DNA of 41,660 bases from Desulfuromonadales bacterium (GTDB lineage Bacteria > Desulfobacterota > Desulfuromonadia > Desulfuromonadales > Syntrophotaleaceae): contig JASKKK010000020.1 in the NCBI GenBank assembly GCA_030154185.1, forward strand, positions 1 through 41,660, in the 5' to 3' direction. Below, in pieces: positions 15,822 through 25,032 of the stretch. Numbering within the stretch: position 1 is the first letter of the stretch; each line of letters begins with the position of its first letter. Below the pieces are notes generated by a model. It was not told where the DNA came from. It did not search any database and saw only the letters and a list, made by a program, of their open reading frames with translations. Position numbers and translations under genes: made by a program.

Positions 15822-16307
15822 ATGGCAAAAAACAAACAACCCGTTACCCCTGCAATCCGCATGCTTCGAAAGCACAAAGTCCCCTTTACCGGCCATCTTT
15901 ACAACTATGAAGAGCATGGCGGCACCGCCGTGTGCGCCAGGGAACTGCAGGTAGACGAACATGCCGTGATCAAGACGTTGATCCTCGAAACGGACCAGGG
16001 CGATCCTCTGATCGTACTCATGCACGGTGACCGGAAAATCTCTACCAAGGAACTGGCGCGTCTGCTGGGCGTAAAACAGATTGCTCCCTGCGCACCGCAG
16101 ACGGCGAACCGGCATTCCGGATACCAGGTAGGCGGCACCTCCCCCTTCGGCACGCGCAAGGACATGCCGGTCTACATGGAAGAAACCATCGCCGAACTGC
16201 CGATCATCTATATCAACGGCGGCAAAAGAGGTTTTCTGGTCGCCATGACACCGCGAGATGTCATCAAGGTGTTGCAACCCGCCATGGTACAGGTCGCTCA
16301 ACCCTGA
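15822..16307 (+). CDS. ybaK: Cys-tRNA(Pro)/Cys-tRNA(Cys) deacylase YbaK
   Basis: This 161-residue protein belongs to the YbaK/EbsC family. The order TPAIRMLRKHKVPF, YEEHGG, AVIKTLI, the catalytic-site Lys region (GDRKISTKELARLL), then GYQVGGTSPFG and a late FINGG-type turn (INGGKRGF) is characteristic. It hydrolyses mischarged Cys-tRNA(Pro) in the cytoplasm. It lies 15 nt downstream of the rhomboid gene and is probably co-transcribed with it. Confidence 0.93.
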   Translation: MAKNKQPVTPAIRMLRKHKVPFTGHLYNYEEHGGTAVCARELQVDEHAVIKTLILETDQGDPLIVLMHGDRKISTKELARLLGVKQIAPCAPQTANRHSGYQVGGTSPFGTRKDMPVYMEETIAELPIIYINGGKRGFLVAMTPRDVIKVLQPAMVQVAQP

Positions 16308-16332
16308 CGCATGGGTGGCGAAATTCATACTG

Positions 16333-16350
16333 TTGCTATAATGGTAGCAA
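16333..16350 (+). promoter_or_regulatory. Extended -10 promoter embedded in an inverted repeat ahead of pncB
   Basis: TGC-TATAAT (-10 at 16337-16342) is a consensus extended -10 element. It is overlapped by a dyad, TTGCTA (16333-16338) and TAGCAA (16345-16350), with a 6-bp spacer. No -35 match was seen. A repressor bound at the dyad would block the promoter, so this may be an NAD-responsive operator. Confidence 0.5.
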
Positions 16351-16386
16351 TGGAGATTTTCGTCATTCAACCAGCAAGGGGGAGTC

Positions 16387-17838
16387 ATGTCCGACCACCG
16401 CTATTCCGCGTTACTCACCGATCTTTACGAACTGACCATGCTCGCCGGCTATTTTGAAAAGGGCATGCACCGGCAGACCGCGGTTTTCGACCTGTTCTTC
16501 CGCCACAATCCCTACCATGGCGGTTTTGCCGTCTTCGCCGGCCTGCAGCCGGCGCTCGAATACCTGTCCCAACTGAGATTTACCGCGGAAGATCTCGCCT
16601 ACCTCAAAAAGCTCGACATATTCAAACCGGACTTTCTCGACTATCTCGAAAGTTTCCGGTTTCACGGCAAAGTAACCGCTCCGGCCGAAGGGACGGTGGT
16701 GTTTGCAAGGGAACCGCTGCTTACCGTCGAGGGGGCAATGGCTGAAGTGCAGCTGGTGGAAACCGCCCTGCTGAACATCGTAAACTTTCAGACCCTGGTA
16801 GCGACCAAGGCGGCCCGCATCGTCAGCGTAGCCCGTCCCGGCGTCGTGGTTGAATTCGGTTTGCGCCGCGCCCACGGGCCGGACGGCGGGCTGAGCGAAG
16901 CCCGCGCCGCCTTTATCGGCGGAGCCCGAAGTACCAGCAACACCTGGGCAGGGCAGGTCTTCGACATTCCGATCAAAGGCACCCATGCCCATAGCTGGGT
17001 AATGGCCTTCCCGGATGAACTCAGTGCCTTCCGCGCTTATGCGGACTGTTTTCCCGATCAATGCATCCTGTTGGTCGACACCTATGACACCCTGGCCAGC
17101 GGCGTACCGAACGCCATCACCGTAGCAGAGGAATTGCGCGCCAAAGGCCATGAGGTCAAAGGCATTCGCCTCGACTCCGGGGATTTGGCCTATCTGAGCA
17201 AAGAAGCCCGACGCATGCTCGACGAGGCGGGATTTCCCGACGTTAAAATCGTCGCTTCGAGCGATCTGGACGAAATCGTCATCCAATCGATTCGCAACGA
17301 AGGCGGCTGCGTGGATATTTATGGAGTGGGAACCCAACTGGCCACCTGCGGAGGTGAAGGAGGCGGCGCCTTGGGAGGAGTCTACAAACTTGTGCGATTC
17401 GATCACCAGCCCAAACTGAAGGTCACCAGCGACATCTCCAAAGCCACCCTCCCCGACCGCAAACGGCTGTTGCGGGCGGTATTTCCCGATGGGGAATACG
17501 GCCTCGACATCATCTGCCTGGAACATGAAACCCCCGAACCCGGCGCCACGGTATTCGACCCCATCAATCCGGCCCGCACCAAAACCATACCGCCCAACGT
17601 CCGTTTCGAAGAAGTGCGCCAGGTGGTGATGGAAAAGGGGCGCATCACGCAGCCACCATCATCTCTGGACGCCATGGCCGACCGCTGCGCCGAACAGATG
17701 CAACGCCTGCCCAACGGCACCATTCGACTGACCAACCCCCATATCTACAAGGTGGCCATAAGCAGGGGACTCCACGACATGCGCAGCCGCCTGATGCAGG
17801 AGGCTTTGGAAAACCAGCCCGGCGACGAGAAGCGATGA
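16387..17838 (+). CDS. pncB: Nicotinate phosphoribosyltransferase
   Basis: This 483-residue enzyme of the NAPRTase family begins LLTDLYELTMLAGYF. It contains the family motifs EFGLRRAHGPDG, GTHAHSWVM (with the autophosphorylated-type His region), LVDTYDT and GIRLDSGDLAYLSKEAR. It makes nicotinate mononucleotide from nicotinate and PRPP in the Preiss-Handler NAD salvage pathway. GGGGG lies before the ATG. It has its own candidate promoter and dyad at 16333-16350. Confidence 0.95.
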   Translation: MSDHRYSALLTDLYELTMLAGYFEKGMHRQTAVFDLFFRHNPYHGGFAVFAGLQPALEYLSQLRFTAEDLAYLKKLDIFKPDFLDYLESFRFHGKVTAPAEGTVVFAREPLLTVEGAMAEVQLVETALLNIVNFQTLVATKAARIVSVARPGVVVEFGLRRAHGPDGGLSEARAAFIGGARSTSNTWAGQVFDIPIKGTHAHSWVMAFPDELSAFRAYADCFPDQCILLVDTYDTLASGVPNAITVAEELRAKGHEVKGIRLDSGDLAYLSKEARRMLDEAGFPDVKIVASSDLDEIVIQSIRNEGGCVDIYGVGTQLATCGGEGGGALGGVYKLVRFDHQPKLKVTSDISKATLPDRKRLLRAVFPDGEYGLDIICLEHETPEPGATVFDPINPARTKTIPPNVRFEEVRQVVMEKGRITQPPSSLDAMADRCAEQMQRLPNGTIRLTNPHIYKVAISRGLHDMRSRLMQEALENQPGDEKR

Positions 17839-17912
17839 AACATCGCCATGAAGCGAAGCGGGCAACCGCACCATGAAACGGACGATCAGGGCCGCTACGG
17901 AAACTGCCGGAG

Positions 17913-19151
17913 TTACGGCTGGTCGTCCTTTTTCCGCCACCGCGGTCCGTAATCGATAGCATCGACGGGGCATACCCGCAGACAACGGGTACAGGAAAAG
18001 CATTCCGCCGGCCATTTTTTACCGGCCAGGCGGTCTTTGGCTGCCTCCACGGGGCAAGCCCGATCGCATGCACCGCAATCGACACAAACCCGTTTGTCGA
18101 TGCGCACGCCTGTCAGGCTGAGCTTTTCCAGGAACCAGGCATACCAGCCGAAAGGGCACACAAGTTGGCAAAATGGGCGATAGATAATCAGCGCCAGCAG
18201 CAGGCTTGCAACCACCGATATGCCGATGGAAACCTGACTGAACTCGAAACCGAAAAGGTTAAACGGGTTTATGCCGTGAAACAGCACCCAGCGGGAGCCG
18301 GTAACGCCGGAAATAACGACCAGGAACAGCACGAATACCAGGGTACGCACCGTCATACTGAAGGCAAAAGGCAACCGAATCGTTTTATAACGCTTTAGAA
18401 AGGGTATATCGTAGAGCAATTCCTGCAAGGCTCCGAAAGGGCAGCCCCAGCCGCATACCAGCTTGGTCCCCAGGAGGGCCAGAACAGTGAAAAACAGGAG
18501 AAACCCGAGTTTGACCCAGGGATCATCGTAAAATCCCGCAAGGGCTTTTACGAACTTGACCAGTCCCTCCATGGGATTGGGCGACTTACCGCTGGCGAAT
18601 CCGAAAAACAGCACCACCACCGCCAGGGTCGCGCGAAACCCCGCGGAGCTGTAGCGTTCGTTAACGGGGCGCAGACCGCCTTTGTCGAAACGGCCGCCGC
18701 GCAGCAACCACCACAACACCCCTCCCAGCAAGACCGGCCACAACAGGTAGTTGTAAAAATCCGACACGGCCTGCCGTTCCCGGTGCAATCCCTGCTCGCT
18801 CCCTTTCCCCACGCGAGCCTGGCCGCCGGCACCGAGGAGGCCTCCACGGCGCCCCTCTCCACGCCGCAACGGTTGTCCGGAGACGCCGTCAACGTCACCC
18901 TTGCGGGATAACAGGCCCTGCACAGCCGCTTCACTCACGCCGAGATCCCGCAGCGACAGATGCTTATCGACACGACGGTCCAGTCCCAGAGCTTCGGCAA
19001 CATCCCCCCCACGCATGTCATTGGCATGAGCCAGTTCCATCAAAGACATGTCGGGATCGACCGTAACCGTATCGACCGCACAGACACGAACCGGGTTCGC
19101 CGCCATGACCATCAGAAACAGCAAAAACCATATTGCAACAACAGATTTCAT
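17913..19151 (-). CDS. NapH-like membrane ferredoxin with an N-terminal periplasmic helical module
   Basis: This 412-residue protein begins with a signal segment or helix (1-24). A small helical module follows (about 33-80; SLMELAHANDM...LRDLGVSEAAVQGLL), then a Gly/Arg-rich linker. Several membrane helices surround the CGWGCPFGALQELLYD and CPFGW motifs typical of NapH/NosR/CcoG. Two [4Fe-4S] sets lie near the C-terminus: CVDCGACDRACP and CFSCTRCLRVCP. It likely passes electrons across or along the membrane; the partner oxidoreductase is not in the window. The ATG at 19151 has AAAGGTGG upstream; the frame extends to 19355 without support. Confidence 0.85.
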   Translation of the reverse strand: MKSVVAIWFLLFLMVMAANPVRVCAVDTVTVDPDMSLMELAHANDMRGGDVAEALGLDRRVDKHLSLRDLGVSEAAVQGLLSRKGDVDGVSGQPLRRGEGRRGGLLGAGGQARVGKGSEQGLHRERQAVSDFYNYLLWPVLLGGVLWWLLRGGRFDKGGLRPVNERYSSAGFRATLAVVVLFFGFASGKSPNPMEGLVKFVKALAGFYDDPWVKLGFLLFFTVLALLGTKLVCGWGCPFGALQELLYDIPFLKRYKTIRLPFAFSMTVRTLVFVLFLVVISGVTGSRWVLFHGINPFNLFGFEFSQVSIGISVVASLLLALIIYRPFCQLVCPFGWYAWFLEKLSLTGVRIDKRVCVDCGACDRACPVEAAKDRLAGKKWPAECFSCTRCLRVCPVDAIDYGPRWRKKDDQP

Positions 19152-19196
19152 CTTGCCACCTTTCAGAAAAGGGTCCCTGTATTCAGGGGTTAAATC

Positions 19197-19225
19197 TTGA
19201 AAAATCGCCTCCGTCGTGCTATACA
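19197..19225 (+). promoter_or_regulatory. Promoter of the cyclophilin gene
   Basis: TTGAAA (19197-19202) and TATACA (19220-19225) are spaced by 17 bp, with a TG-type extension just before the -10. The transcript would begin about 40 nt before the ATG. Confidence 0.65.
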
Positions 19226-19272
19226 GCCGTCTTTTGTACGATCGACGAACCAACTCACAAGGAGCATGTCTT

Positions 19273-19785
19273 ATGAGCCATACAAACCCCGTTATCCGTA
19301 TCGAGACTTCGCTGGGAATGATTACCGTCGAACTCGATATCGAAAAAGCGCCCATTACCGTAGCGAACTTCCTCGAATATGTCCGAAGCGGTTTTTACGA
19401 GGATACGGTATTCCACCGTGTCATTCCCGGTTTCATGGTCCAGGGAGGAGGTATGACCGCCGAAATGGAAAGCAAGGCAACACGTGCCCCCATCAGGAAC
19501 GAAGCGGAAAACGGCCTGCCGAACAAGCGAGGCACCATCGCCATGGCGCGCACCCAGATCGTTGACAGCGCCACGGCACAGTTTTTCATCAATGTCGCGG
19601 ATAACGATTTTCTCAATCACCAGGGACCGGCGCCGGCAACATTCGGCTACGCCGTTTTCGGCCGTGTCATCGATGGAATGGAAACAGTCGACGCCATCGC
19701 GAAGGTAACCACCGGCAACCGCAATGGGCACCGGGATGTTCCAGTCGAGCCGGTTGTCATCCAACGCGTTGCCGTCATCGACTGA
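19273..19785 (+). CDS. ppiB: Cyclophilin-type peptidyl-prolyl cis-trans isomerase
   Basis: This 170-residue cytoplasmic cyclophilin has the catalytic segment [34 protein letters not shown] and a [17 protein letters not shown] end. It catalyses cis-trans isomerisation of Xaa-Pro bonds. No signal peptide was seen, so it is PpiB rather than PpiA type. The ATG at 19273 is placed 8 nt after AGGAG; upstream in-frame codons are not needed. It is a single-gene unit with its own promoter and a downstream hairpin. Confidence 0.94.
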   Translation: MSHTNPVIRIETSLGMITVELDIEKAPITVANFLEYVRSGFYEDTVFHRVIPGFMVQGGGMTAEMESKATRAPIRNEAENGLPNKRGTIAMARTQIVDSATAQFFINVADNDFLNHQGPAPATFGYAVFGRVIDGMETVDAIAKVTTGNRNGHRDVPVEPVVIQRVAVID

Positions 19786-19812
19786 GGATTCTGAGAGACG
19801 TCTCGACAAAAG

Positions 19813-19844
19813 CCATGGGACCTATGAACCCCTGGGTCCCATGG
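19813..19844. terminator. Bidirectional hairpin between ppiB and rlmI
   Basis: CCATGGGACC (19813-19822) pairs perfectly with GGTCCCATGG (19835-19844) around a 12-nt loop, in the gap between two convergent genes. It lacks a T-run. Confidence 0.5.
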
Positions 19845-19854
19845 CCCCGTGCGG

Positions 19855-21051
19855 TCAATCCTTGATGCTGATGAGATATTTGAGGTAACGCCCTTCCGGA
19901 AAGGTTACCGGATAGGGGAAATCTCCGCTCTGCCCGAAGTTTGCAATCACTTTCAGAGCCGTACCGGCTGCCAGGGCGCCGCGGCGCAATTCCTTCAGAT
20001 AATCGGCCAGATCGACCTTCTGATGATTGGAGGAGGTAATCAAAAGTCCGCCCCGCTCCAGCAACGGCAGGGCATCCGCAATCAGATCGGAGGTTCCTCC
20101 GGCGGTGGTGAACCGACTCTTGCCGACAGTGGAAAAGCTCGGCGGGTCCATGATGACGATATCGAAGGTTTTGCCCTGCCGCCGAAGATCTTTCAAGACT
20201 TTGCGACAATCACCGACCAGAAAATCATGGCGCTTTGGATTGAGACGATTGGCTTCGAAATTATCCCGCGCCCACTCCAGATAGGCTGCCGAGGCGTCGA
20301 CGCTGGTCACCCTGGCGGCTCCGGCTGCCGCAGCAGCCACCGAAAAGGCTCCTGTGTAGGCAAAAAGGTTCAACACCTTCGCACCTGCCGCACGCCGCAT
20401 CAGATCACGACGGTTGTCGCGCTGATCACTGAAAAGGCCGGTGTTGAGTCCTTCTTCCAGGTCAACCAGCAGGTTAATGCCGTTTTCAAGCACCCTCAGT
20501 CGACCGGATACTCCCTTGCCATAAAGCAGTCTGCTCAGATTATTGGCCTTTTCGGCCAGCTTGCGGGTCTGCTGCGGACGGAATTTTTCATAAATGCCAA
20601 CCGGTTCCGACGTCTTCTGCAAAGCCGACACCACCAGAGGCAGATGCGGTCTCCAGGCGCGACTGAAAAGCTGCACCATCAGGTAGTCGCCGTATCGATC
20701 CACGGTCAACCCGGGCAAAAAATCCCCCTCGCCATTGATGAGCCGATAGGCATTGCTGTCGTCAAGATCGAGATGACGCTGGCGTAAATCCAAAGCCTGT
20801 TGTACTTTGGCATGGACCCATTCCTGGTTCAATTCCATGGGGGCAAAATCGAGCACTCTGGCCGCCACTCTGTCCCCGGGATCGAGCAGAGCGGTAGCCA
20901 GCGGCCGGCCGTTTTCATCGGCAAGCCTTATTACCTCTCCGGCACGAGATTTCGGCCATTTTCTGGTATAGCGATCGGCGATCACCCAGGGGTGACCGAG
21001 TTGCAGCATTTGTATCGTCTGAGGGCCGACGATAAAGGCAGATTCTTTCAT
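19855..21051 (-). CDS. rlmI: 23S rRNA m5C methyltransferase RlmI-like
   Basis: This 398-residue protein has a PUA-like N-terminal domain (HPWVIADRY) and a Rossmann methyltransferase. The SAM motif is FAYTGAFSVAAAAAGA, followed by DASAAYLEWARDN. The target-site motif is MDPPSF. It matches the RlmI (YccW) family, which methylates C1962 of 23S rRNA. The single PPSF motif rather than two catalytic Cys residues is normal for this family. It is divergent from the gene at 21239. Confidence 0.9.
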   Translation of the reverse strand: MKESAFIVGPQTIQMLQLGHPWVIADRYTRKWPKSRAGEVIRLADENGRPLATALLDPGDRVAARVLDFAPMELNQEWVHAKVQQALDLRQRHLDLDDSNAYRLINGEGDFLPGLTVDRYGDYLMVQLFSRAWRPHLPLVVSALQKTSEPVGIYEKFRPQQTRKLAEKANNLSRLLYGKGVSGRLRVLENGINLLVDLEEGLNTGLFSDQRDNRRDLMRRAAGAKVLNLFAYTGAFSVAAAAAGAARVTSVDASAAYLEWARDNFEANRLNPKRHDFLVGDCRKVLKDLRRQGKTFDIVIMDPPSFSTVGKSRFTTAGGTSDLIADALPLLERGGLLITSSNHQKVDLADYLKELRRGALAAGTALKVIANFGQSGDFPYPVTFPEGRYLKYLISIKD

Positions 21052-21238
21052 GGGAACAATACCTCTTGAAAATCATACAGGTTTTCATACAAAAACCGGC
21101 CCCGTATCCACACATGAATTAAGAACGGACACCAAAGCCAGACGATTTCCGGATGGAAACATATCTGAAAGAAGGCTATTCTAACCGGCAATCCTCCAGG
21201 CGCCAAGGCAAAAGGCTCTCTCAAAAAAGGTAAAAACA

Positions 21239-21898
21239 ATGAATGATGCACCCAAAACAGCTGCCGAATCCCATATCGAAACCCTCATGGAACAACTCGA
21301 ACCCGGCTCCGACCGTTACCGGGTTCTCGATGTGGCGCGCCGCTTCAAATCATCCTGGGTGGAACTGGGCGAAGAATTGCTGCGTGTCAATCAGGGATCT
21401 CTGTATCAGCACTGGGGTTATGCCTCTTTCGAGGAATACTGCCAGAAGGAGATCCGCATTCGCAAACCAACGGCTCAGAAACTGACCCGGGCCTATCGGT
21501 TCATCAGCAAAGAAGAACCTCAGCTGCTGACGGAAAAATCGCCGTTAACGTCGGTCCCCGACTACCGGAGCATCGATCTTCTGCGCCAGGCGCGGGAAGA
21601 ACACGAATTCTCGGAGGAAGATTACGCAACCCTGCGGCAGACGGTCATCGACCAGGAACGCAGTCACCCCACCGCTGTCAAATGTTTCAAGAGCCTCGCT
21701 CCGGAACCCGAACCCGACGGCAAGGAACGTCTGCGTCTGTACAAAAAAGCCCTGTCTGCCGCCCGCCGTCTCAGCGACGCCGTGGAGCAGATGAACGATG
21801 TACCGCCGGGGCATCGGGATGTGCTGTATGACATCCTCAAATGGCTCGATGCGGAAACAGCCTCCGCGACAGAGGATGTCTCTTCCGACAACGGATGA
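21239..21898 (+). CDS. Uncharacterised protein with a helix-turn-helix-like N-terminal half
   Basis: I do not recognise a named family. The 219-residue protein is soluble, helical and acidic. Residues about 30-95 (FKSSWVELGEELLRV, then WGYASFEEYCQKEI and a TAQKLTRAYRFI helix) resemble small HTH modules seen in ParB-like and phage/plasmid regulators. The C-terminal half is a heptad-like helix (about 160-200). AAAAAGG lies 7 nt upstream of the ATG. It stands alone, divergent from rlmI, so a regulatory or chromosome-associated role is possible but unproven. Confidence 0.6.
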   Translation: MNDAPKTAAESHIETLMEQLEPGSDRYRVLDVARRFKSSWVELGEELLRVNQGSLYQHWGYASFEEYCQKEIRIRKPTAQKLTRAYRFISKEEPQLLTEKSPLTSVPDYRSIDLLRQAREEHEFSEEDYATLRQTVIDQERSHPTAVKCFKSLAPEPEPDGKERLRLYKKALSAARRLSDAVEQMNDVPPGHRDVLYDILKWLDAETASATEDVSSDNG

Positions 21899-22014
21899 AC
21901 CTGACCCGGGTGGCGGCCCTGACTCACAGGCAATCAAGCGCTTCCCAAATCGACCCGGTTCATGCTATCCTCCATCCCTCGCGCGACCCGTCTCTTTATA
22001 AGAGGATTTCAGCC

Positions 22015-22043
22015 GGGACAAGCCCCTGCAAGGGTGCTATAAT
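22015..22043 (+). promoter_or_regulatory. Promoter of the SAM methyltransferase gene
   Basis: GGGACA (22015-22020) and a perfect TATAAT (22038-22043) are separated by 17 bp. TGC immediately before the -10 makes it an extended -10 promoter. The predicted leader is only about 16 nt. Confidence 0.65.
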
Positions 22044-22065
22044 CGATTCATTCCAGGAGAATTGA

Positions 22066-22890
22066 ATGTCCAAGAACTTCAAGGATAAAGTCAGGGAGCA
22101 ATTCAGCCGCTCTGCCGACAGTTATGTTCGCAGCCCCGGGTTCGTTGAAGGAGACGATCTGAAAGAGGCTGCGCGGCTGTTGCAGCCTACGCAGGACGAT
22201 ATCCTGCTGGACGTGGCTTGCGGCGGCGGACATACGGCCTTGTTTTTCGCCCCCATGGTTCGCAGCGTGGTGGCATCCGATCTGGCCATGCAGATGCTGA
22301 AGAAGGCCCAGGAATTCATCAGCGAAGAAGGAGGCGTGGAAAACGTCACTTTTCGTGAAGCGGATGCCGAGGATCTGCCGTTTCCGGCGGGGGCCTTTAC
22401 CCTGCTGACCTGCCGTATCGCCCCCCATCACTTTCCGGATCTGCCTCGCGCCCTGGCTGAATTCCACCGGGTACTGCGCCGTGGCGGGCGGATGGCGGTC
22501 ATCGACACCCTGTTGCCCGACGACCCGGAAATCGCCGAATTCATGCACAGTTACGAAAAGATGCGCGACCCTACGCACGTGCGGTCTTATACCAGGGATG
22601 AGTGGACCGAAATGGTGGAGGAAGCCGATTTCATCCTGCACGACATCGAAATCGTAACAAAAACGCACGATTTCCAGGAATGGGCGCGGCGCACCGGCCT
22701 CAACCGCGACAGTGTACAGAAACTCAACAAGCTGTTTATCGAAGCCTCTGATAAAATCCAGGATTTCTTTCAGGTGGAAACGTTTGCCGGAGAGGTGGAA
22801 AATTTCACCGACCGGAAAATCCTCATCTACGCCAGCCGCCCCGCAAAAAAACCGCATGTGCAGCAAAGCAAACAGCAGGAAGCGAAGTGA
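22066..22890 (+). CDS. Class I SAM-dependent methyltransferase (UbiE/Methyltransf_11 type)
   Basis: This 274-residue protein has SAM-binding motif I (LLDVACGGGHTALFF, about 44-58) and motif II (VVASDLAMQML). The conserved EADAEDLPFPAGAFTLLTCR and a late RRGGRMAVIDTL strand follow. This is the UbiE/MenG-like small-molecule methyltransferase pattern, but no quinone genes are near and the substrate is unknown. AGGAG lies 6 nt upstream of the ATG. It is monocistronic, with a clear promoter and a strong terminator. Confidence 0.85.
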   Translation: MSKNFKDKVREQFSRSADSYVRSPGFVEGDDLKEAARLLQPTQDDILLDVACGGGHTALFFAPMVRSVVASDLAMQMLKKAQEFISEEGGVENVTFREADAEDLPFPAGAFTLLTCRIAPHHFPDLPRALAEFHRVLRRGGRMAVIDTLLPDDPEIAEFMHSYEKMRDPTHVRSYTRDEWTEMVEEADFILHDIEIVTKTHDFQEWARRTGLNRDSVQKLNKLFIEASDKIQDFFQVETFAGEVENFTDRKILIYASRPAKKPHVQQSKQQEAK

Positions 22891-22895
22891 TGCCG

Positions 22896-22926
22896 AAAGC
22901 CCCGGAGGTTACCCCTCCGGGGCTTT
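22896..22926 (+). terminator. Rho-independent terminator of the methyltransferase gene
   Basis: AAAGCCCCGGAGG (22896-22908) pairs perfectly with CCTCCGGGGCTTT (22914-22926) around TTACC; the T residues close the stem. It can also serve the convergent yjbQ unit. Confidence 0.85.
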
Positions 22927-22965
22927 ATTCATGGCACCGCCCCCTCAGCCCTCAACACAGAAAAA

Positions 22966-23382
22966 CTATTCTCCGATAATCTTCACAAGCACCCGCTTGC
23001 GCCTTCGACCGTCGAACTCCCCGTAAAAGATCTGCTCCCAGGGTCCGAAATCGAGTCGGCCGTCGGTAATCGCCACCACCACCTCGCGTCCCATGATCTG
23101 GCGCTTGAGGTGCCCGTCGGCATTATCCTCGCCGACGTTGTGACGATAATGGTCAACCGGCTCGTGCGGAGCGAGACGTTCCAACCAGTCGTCGAAATCC
23201 TGATGCAACCCGGACTCATCGTCGTTGATAAAAACGGAGGCCGTGATGTGCATGGCATTCACCAGTACCAGTCCTTCCCGGACACCGCTCTCGTCCAGAC
23301 AGCGCTGCACATCGCCGGTTATATTGATAAAGGCCCGGCGCCGGGGTATCTCGAACCATAATTCTTTACGAAAGCTCTTCAT
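22966..23382 (-). CDS. yjbQ: YjbQ family protein (UPF0047)
   Basis: This 138-residue protein has the UPF0047 pattern: [20 protein letters not shown] with its His, then VDHYRHN and [22 protein letters not shown]. Members are reported to have weak thiamine-phosphate synthase activity; the real role is unclear. Two adjacent ATGs occur (23385, 23382). The second is preferred because AGGAGG is 6 nt from it and only 3 nt from the first. It lies 21 nt after the RelA/SpoT-like gene and is likely in the same transcript. Confidence 0.9.
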   Translation of the reverse strand: MKSFRKELWFEIPRRRAFINITGDVQRCLDESGVREGLVLVNAMHITASVFINDDESGLHQDFDDWLERLAPHEPVDHYRHNVGEDNADGHLKRQIMGREVVVAITDGRLDFGPWEQIFYGEFDGRRRKRVLVKIIGE

Positions 23383-23403
23383 CATATTCCTCCTGAAACA
23401 CTC

Positions 23404-24837
23404 TTAAACGCCGCTGTCCTGAACCCAGGTACGCAAGTACCGGCGGATGTGGTTTTGCGCGCGAGGCGTTATGCACCATTCCAGCCATTTCGGAAGCACC
23501 TTGGGGTTCATGCTGCGCTCAATTTCAACCTGGTCGCCATCCATCAAACGCGATTTGAGTTGCCGGGTCTGGCCGTTGATACGCGCCCGCCAGGCAAACA
23601 GACCCACCTTTTCATGAATGGCGAAGGCAAAGTCGAGGGCACTGCTGCCGGCCGGCAGGGTACAGATATCCCCCTTGGGAGTATAGACCTGGATGGTGGA
23701 TGCCGCCAGCCGCAAGCTTTCCGTATCGAATGCCGCCTCCCCTTCCAGCAACGATTTCATAAGCTCCTGAAAATTTTCCTTGCGGAACTCGAAACCGGGC
23801 GTGAGAACGCCCGACTCATTGAAACGGGCCAGTTTATGGGTGGTGATCTGGACCCGTAAACGGATTTCGCCGGCCTGCACCGTGGTTTTGAGGGCCTGGT
23901 AACCGAAGGGGGAAGGGATCGTGAGATGGTCCCGCAATTTGCCGGGGATGGCATTGTACAACTCATGCACCACCCCGAGGGCCAGATAGGCATCCATGGT
24001 GCGGGCCACCTGTATTTCCAGCGTATATAGCGCGGAAATACCGCGCCCCATGTTCCGAGTGGCGTCGATGGAAAAAGGCCGCCAGCGGTCCTTCATGGTG
24101 GGGGCCAGGCGGTAATGATCGAAGGCCTGGCGGAAATTGGCGCGAATCTGTCGCAGTTGGGGTTCGACGTTACTGCGCAACACCTGCACGGCCCGGCGAT
24201 AACGCCTCGCTCGGGCCGGATAGAGGATATTCAGAGAAAGCGCTTCCATGTGGGAAGCCACATATCCCATACCCAGATGCCGGGCCAGGGGCACGTATAC
24301 AGCACGGGTCTCCTTGGCGATAAGCGCCTGTTTTTTGGGATCGAGAGCATGAATAGTCTGCAGATTATCCATGCGGTCCCAGAATTTCAGGCAGAGCACC
24401 CTGACATCCTCAATGGCCAGCAACAACTGCTTGCGATAGGTCTGGGCCTTGAGAGCCTCTCGGCTGAGCTTCTCCGACGACGCTTTGGTGAGGCCATTGA
24501 CCAGCAGGGCCACTTCCGAGCCGAAAGCCTCTTCGACCTCGCCCAGGCTCATGGGGGTATCCTCAACCACGTCATGCAGCAGCGCGGCGATCACGGATGC
24601 GAAATCCATCCAGTGTCGCGCAGCTTCATGAGCCACGCGCAAGGGATGAATGAAAAACGGTTCCCCCGATTTTCGAAACTGTCCTTCATGGGCTTTCGAA
24701 GCGATGGCGATGGCGCGCTGAAAGTCGCTTATGCCGCAATCGAGTTCATCTTCGCTCAGTCCGCCACCGTAATGGGTGACCAGAAGCTCGAGAATCTCAT
24801 TAACCATGCGACGTTCTTTTCTTTTGGATTCTGCCAC
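23404..24837 (-). CDS. Divergent RelA/SpoT homologue: hydrolase site intact, synthetase degenerate
   Basis: About 477 residues. The HD hydrolase domain keeps the (p)ppGpp hydrolase residues: GQFRKSGEP and HP (His64), HDVVED (His88, Asp89, Glu92, Asp93), and WDRMDN (Asp154, Asn158). The synthetase region (about 240-345) is hard to align. Where active enzymes have ExQIRT it has R-V-Q-I-T-T (Arg328), so the catalytic Glu is gone. A TGS domain follows (IQVYTPKGDICTLPAG...); there is no ACT/RRM domain. It is likely a ppGpp hydrolase or a regulator, not a synthetase. The GTG start at 24837 has GGAGG upstream; an ATG at 24807 is possible. It is divergent from a DksA-like gene. Confidence 0.85.
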   Translation of the reverse strand: MAESKRKERRMVNEILELLVTHYGGGLSEDELDCGISDFQRAIAIASKAHEGQFRKSGEPFFIHPLRVAHEAARHWMDFASVIAALLHDVVEDTPMSLGEVEEAFGSEVALLVNGLTKASSEKLSREALKAQTYRKQLLLAIEDVRVLCLKFWDRMDNLQTIHALDPKKQALIAKETRAVYVPLARHLGMGYVASHMEALSLNILYPARARRYRRAVQVLRSNVEPQLRQIRANFRQAFDHYRLAPTMKDRWRPFSIDATRNMGRGISALYTLEIQVARTMDAYLALGVVHELYNAIPGKLRDHLTIPSPFGYQALKTTVQAGEIRLRVQITTHKLARFNESGVLTPGFEFRKENFQELMKSLLEGEAAFDTESLRLAASTIQVYTPKGDICTLPAGSSALDFAFAIHEKVGLFAWRARINGQTRQLKSRLMDGDQVEIERSMNPKVLPKWLEWCITPRAQNHIRRYLRTWVQDSGV

Positions 24838-25032
24838 ACATCCTCCACGGCAGGAAGCGGCAAACGCCGTCTCCCGGACGGATTGATTGGAACTTGATTT
24901 CCTCGCCATCGAAACCGCTGTCGGGAATTTATCGGCGAAAGAACGAGGCGTGTCGATGGCGAGTTTTCTCACCCCGGCCATCAGGATCACATTGAGAAAC
25001 AGAGGGATCTCCCGATTTGGCCGCAGATATCT

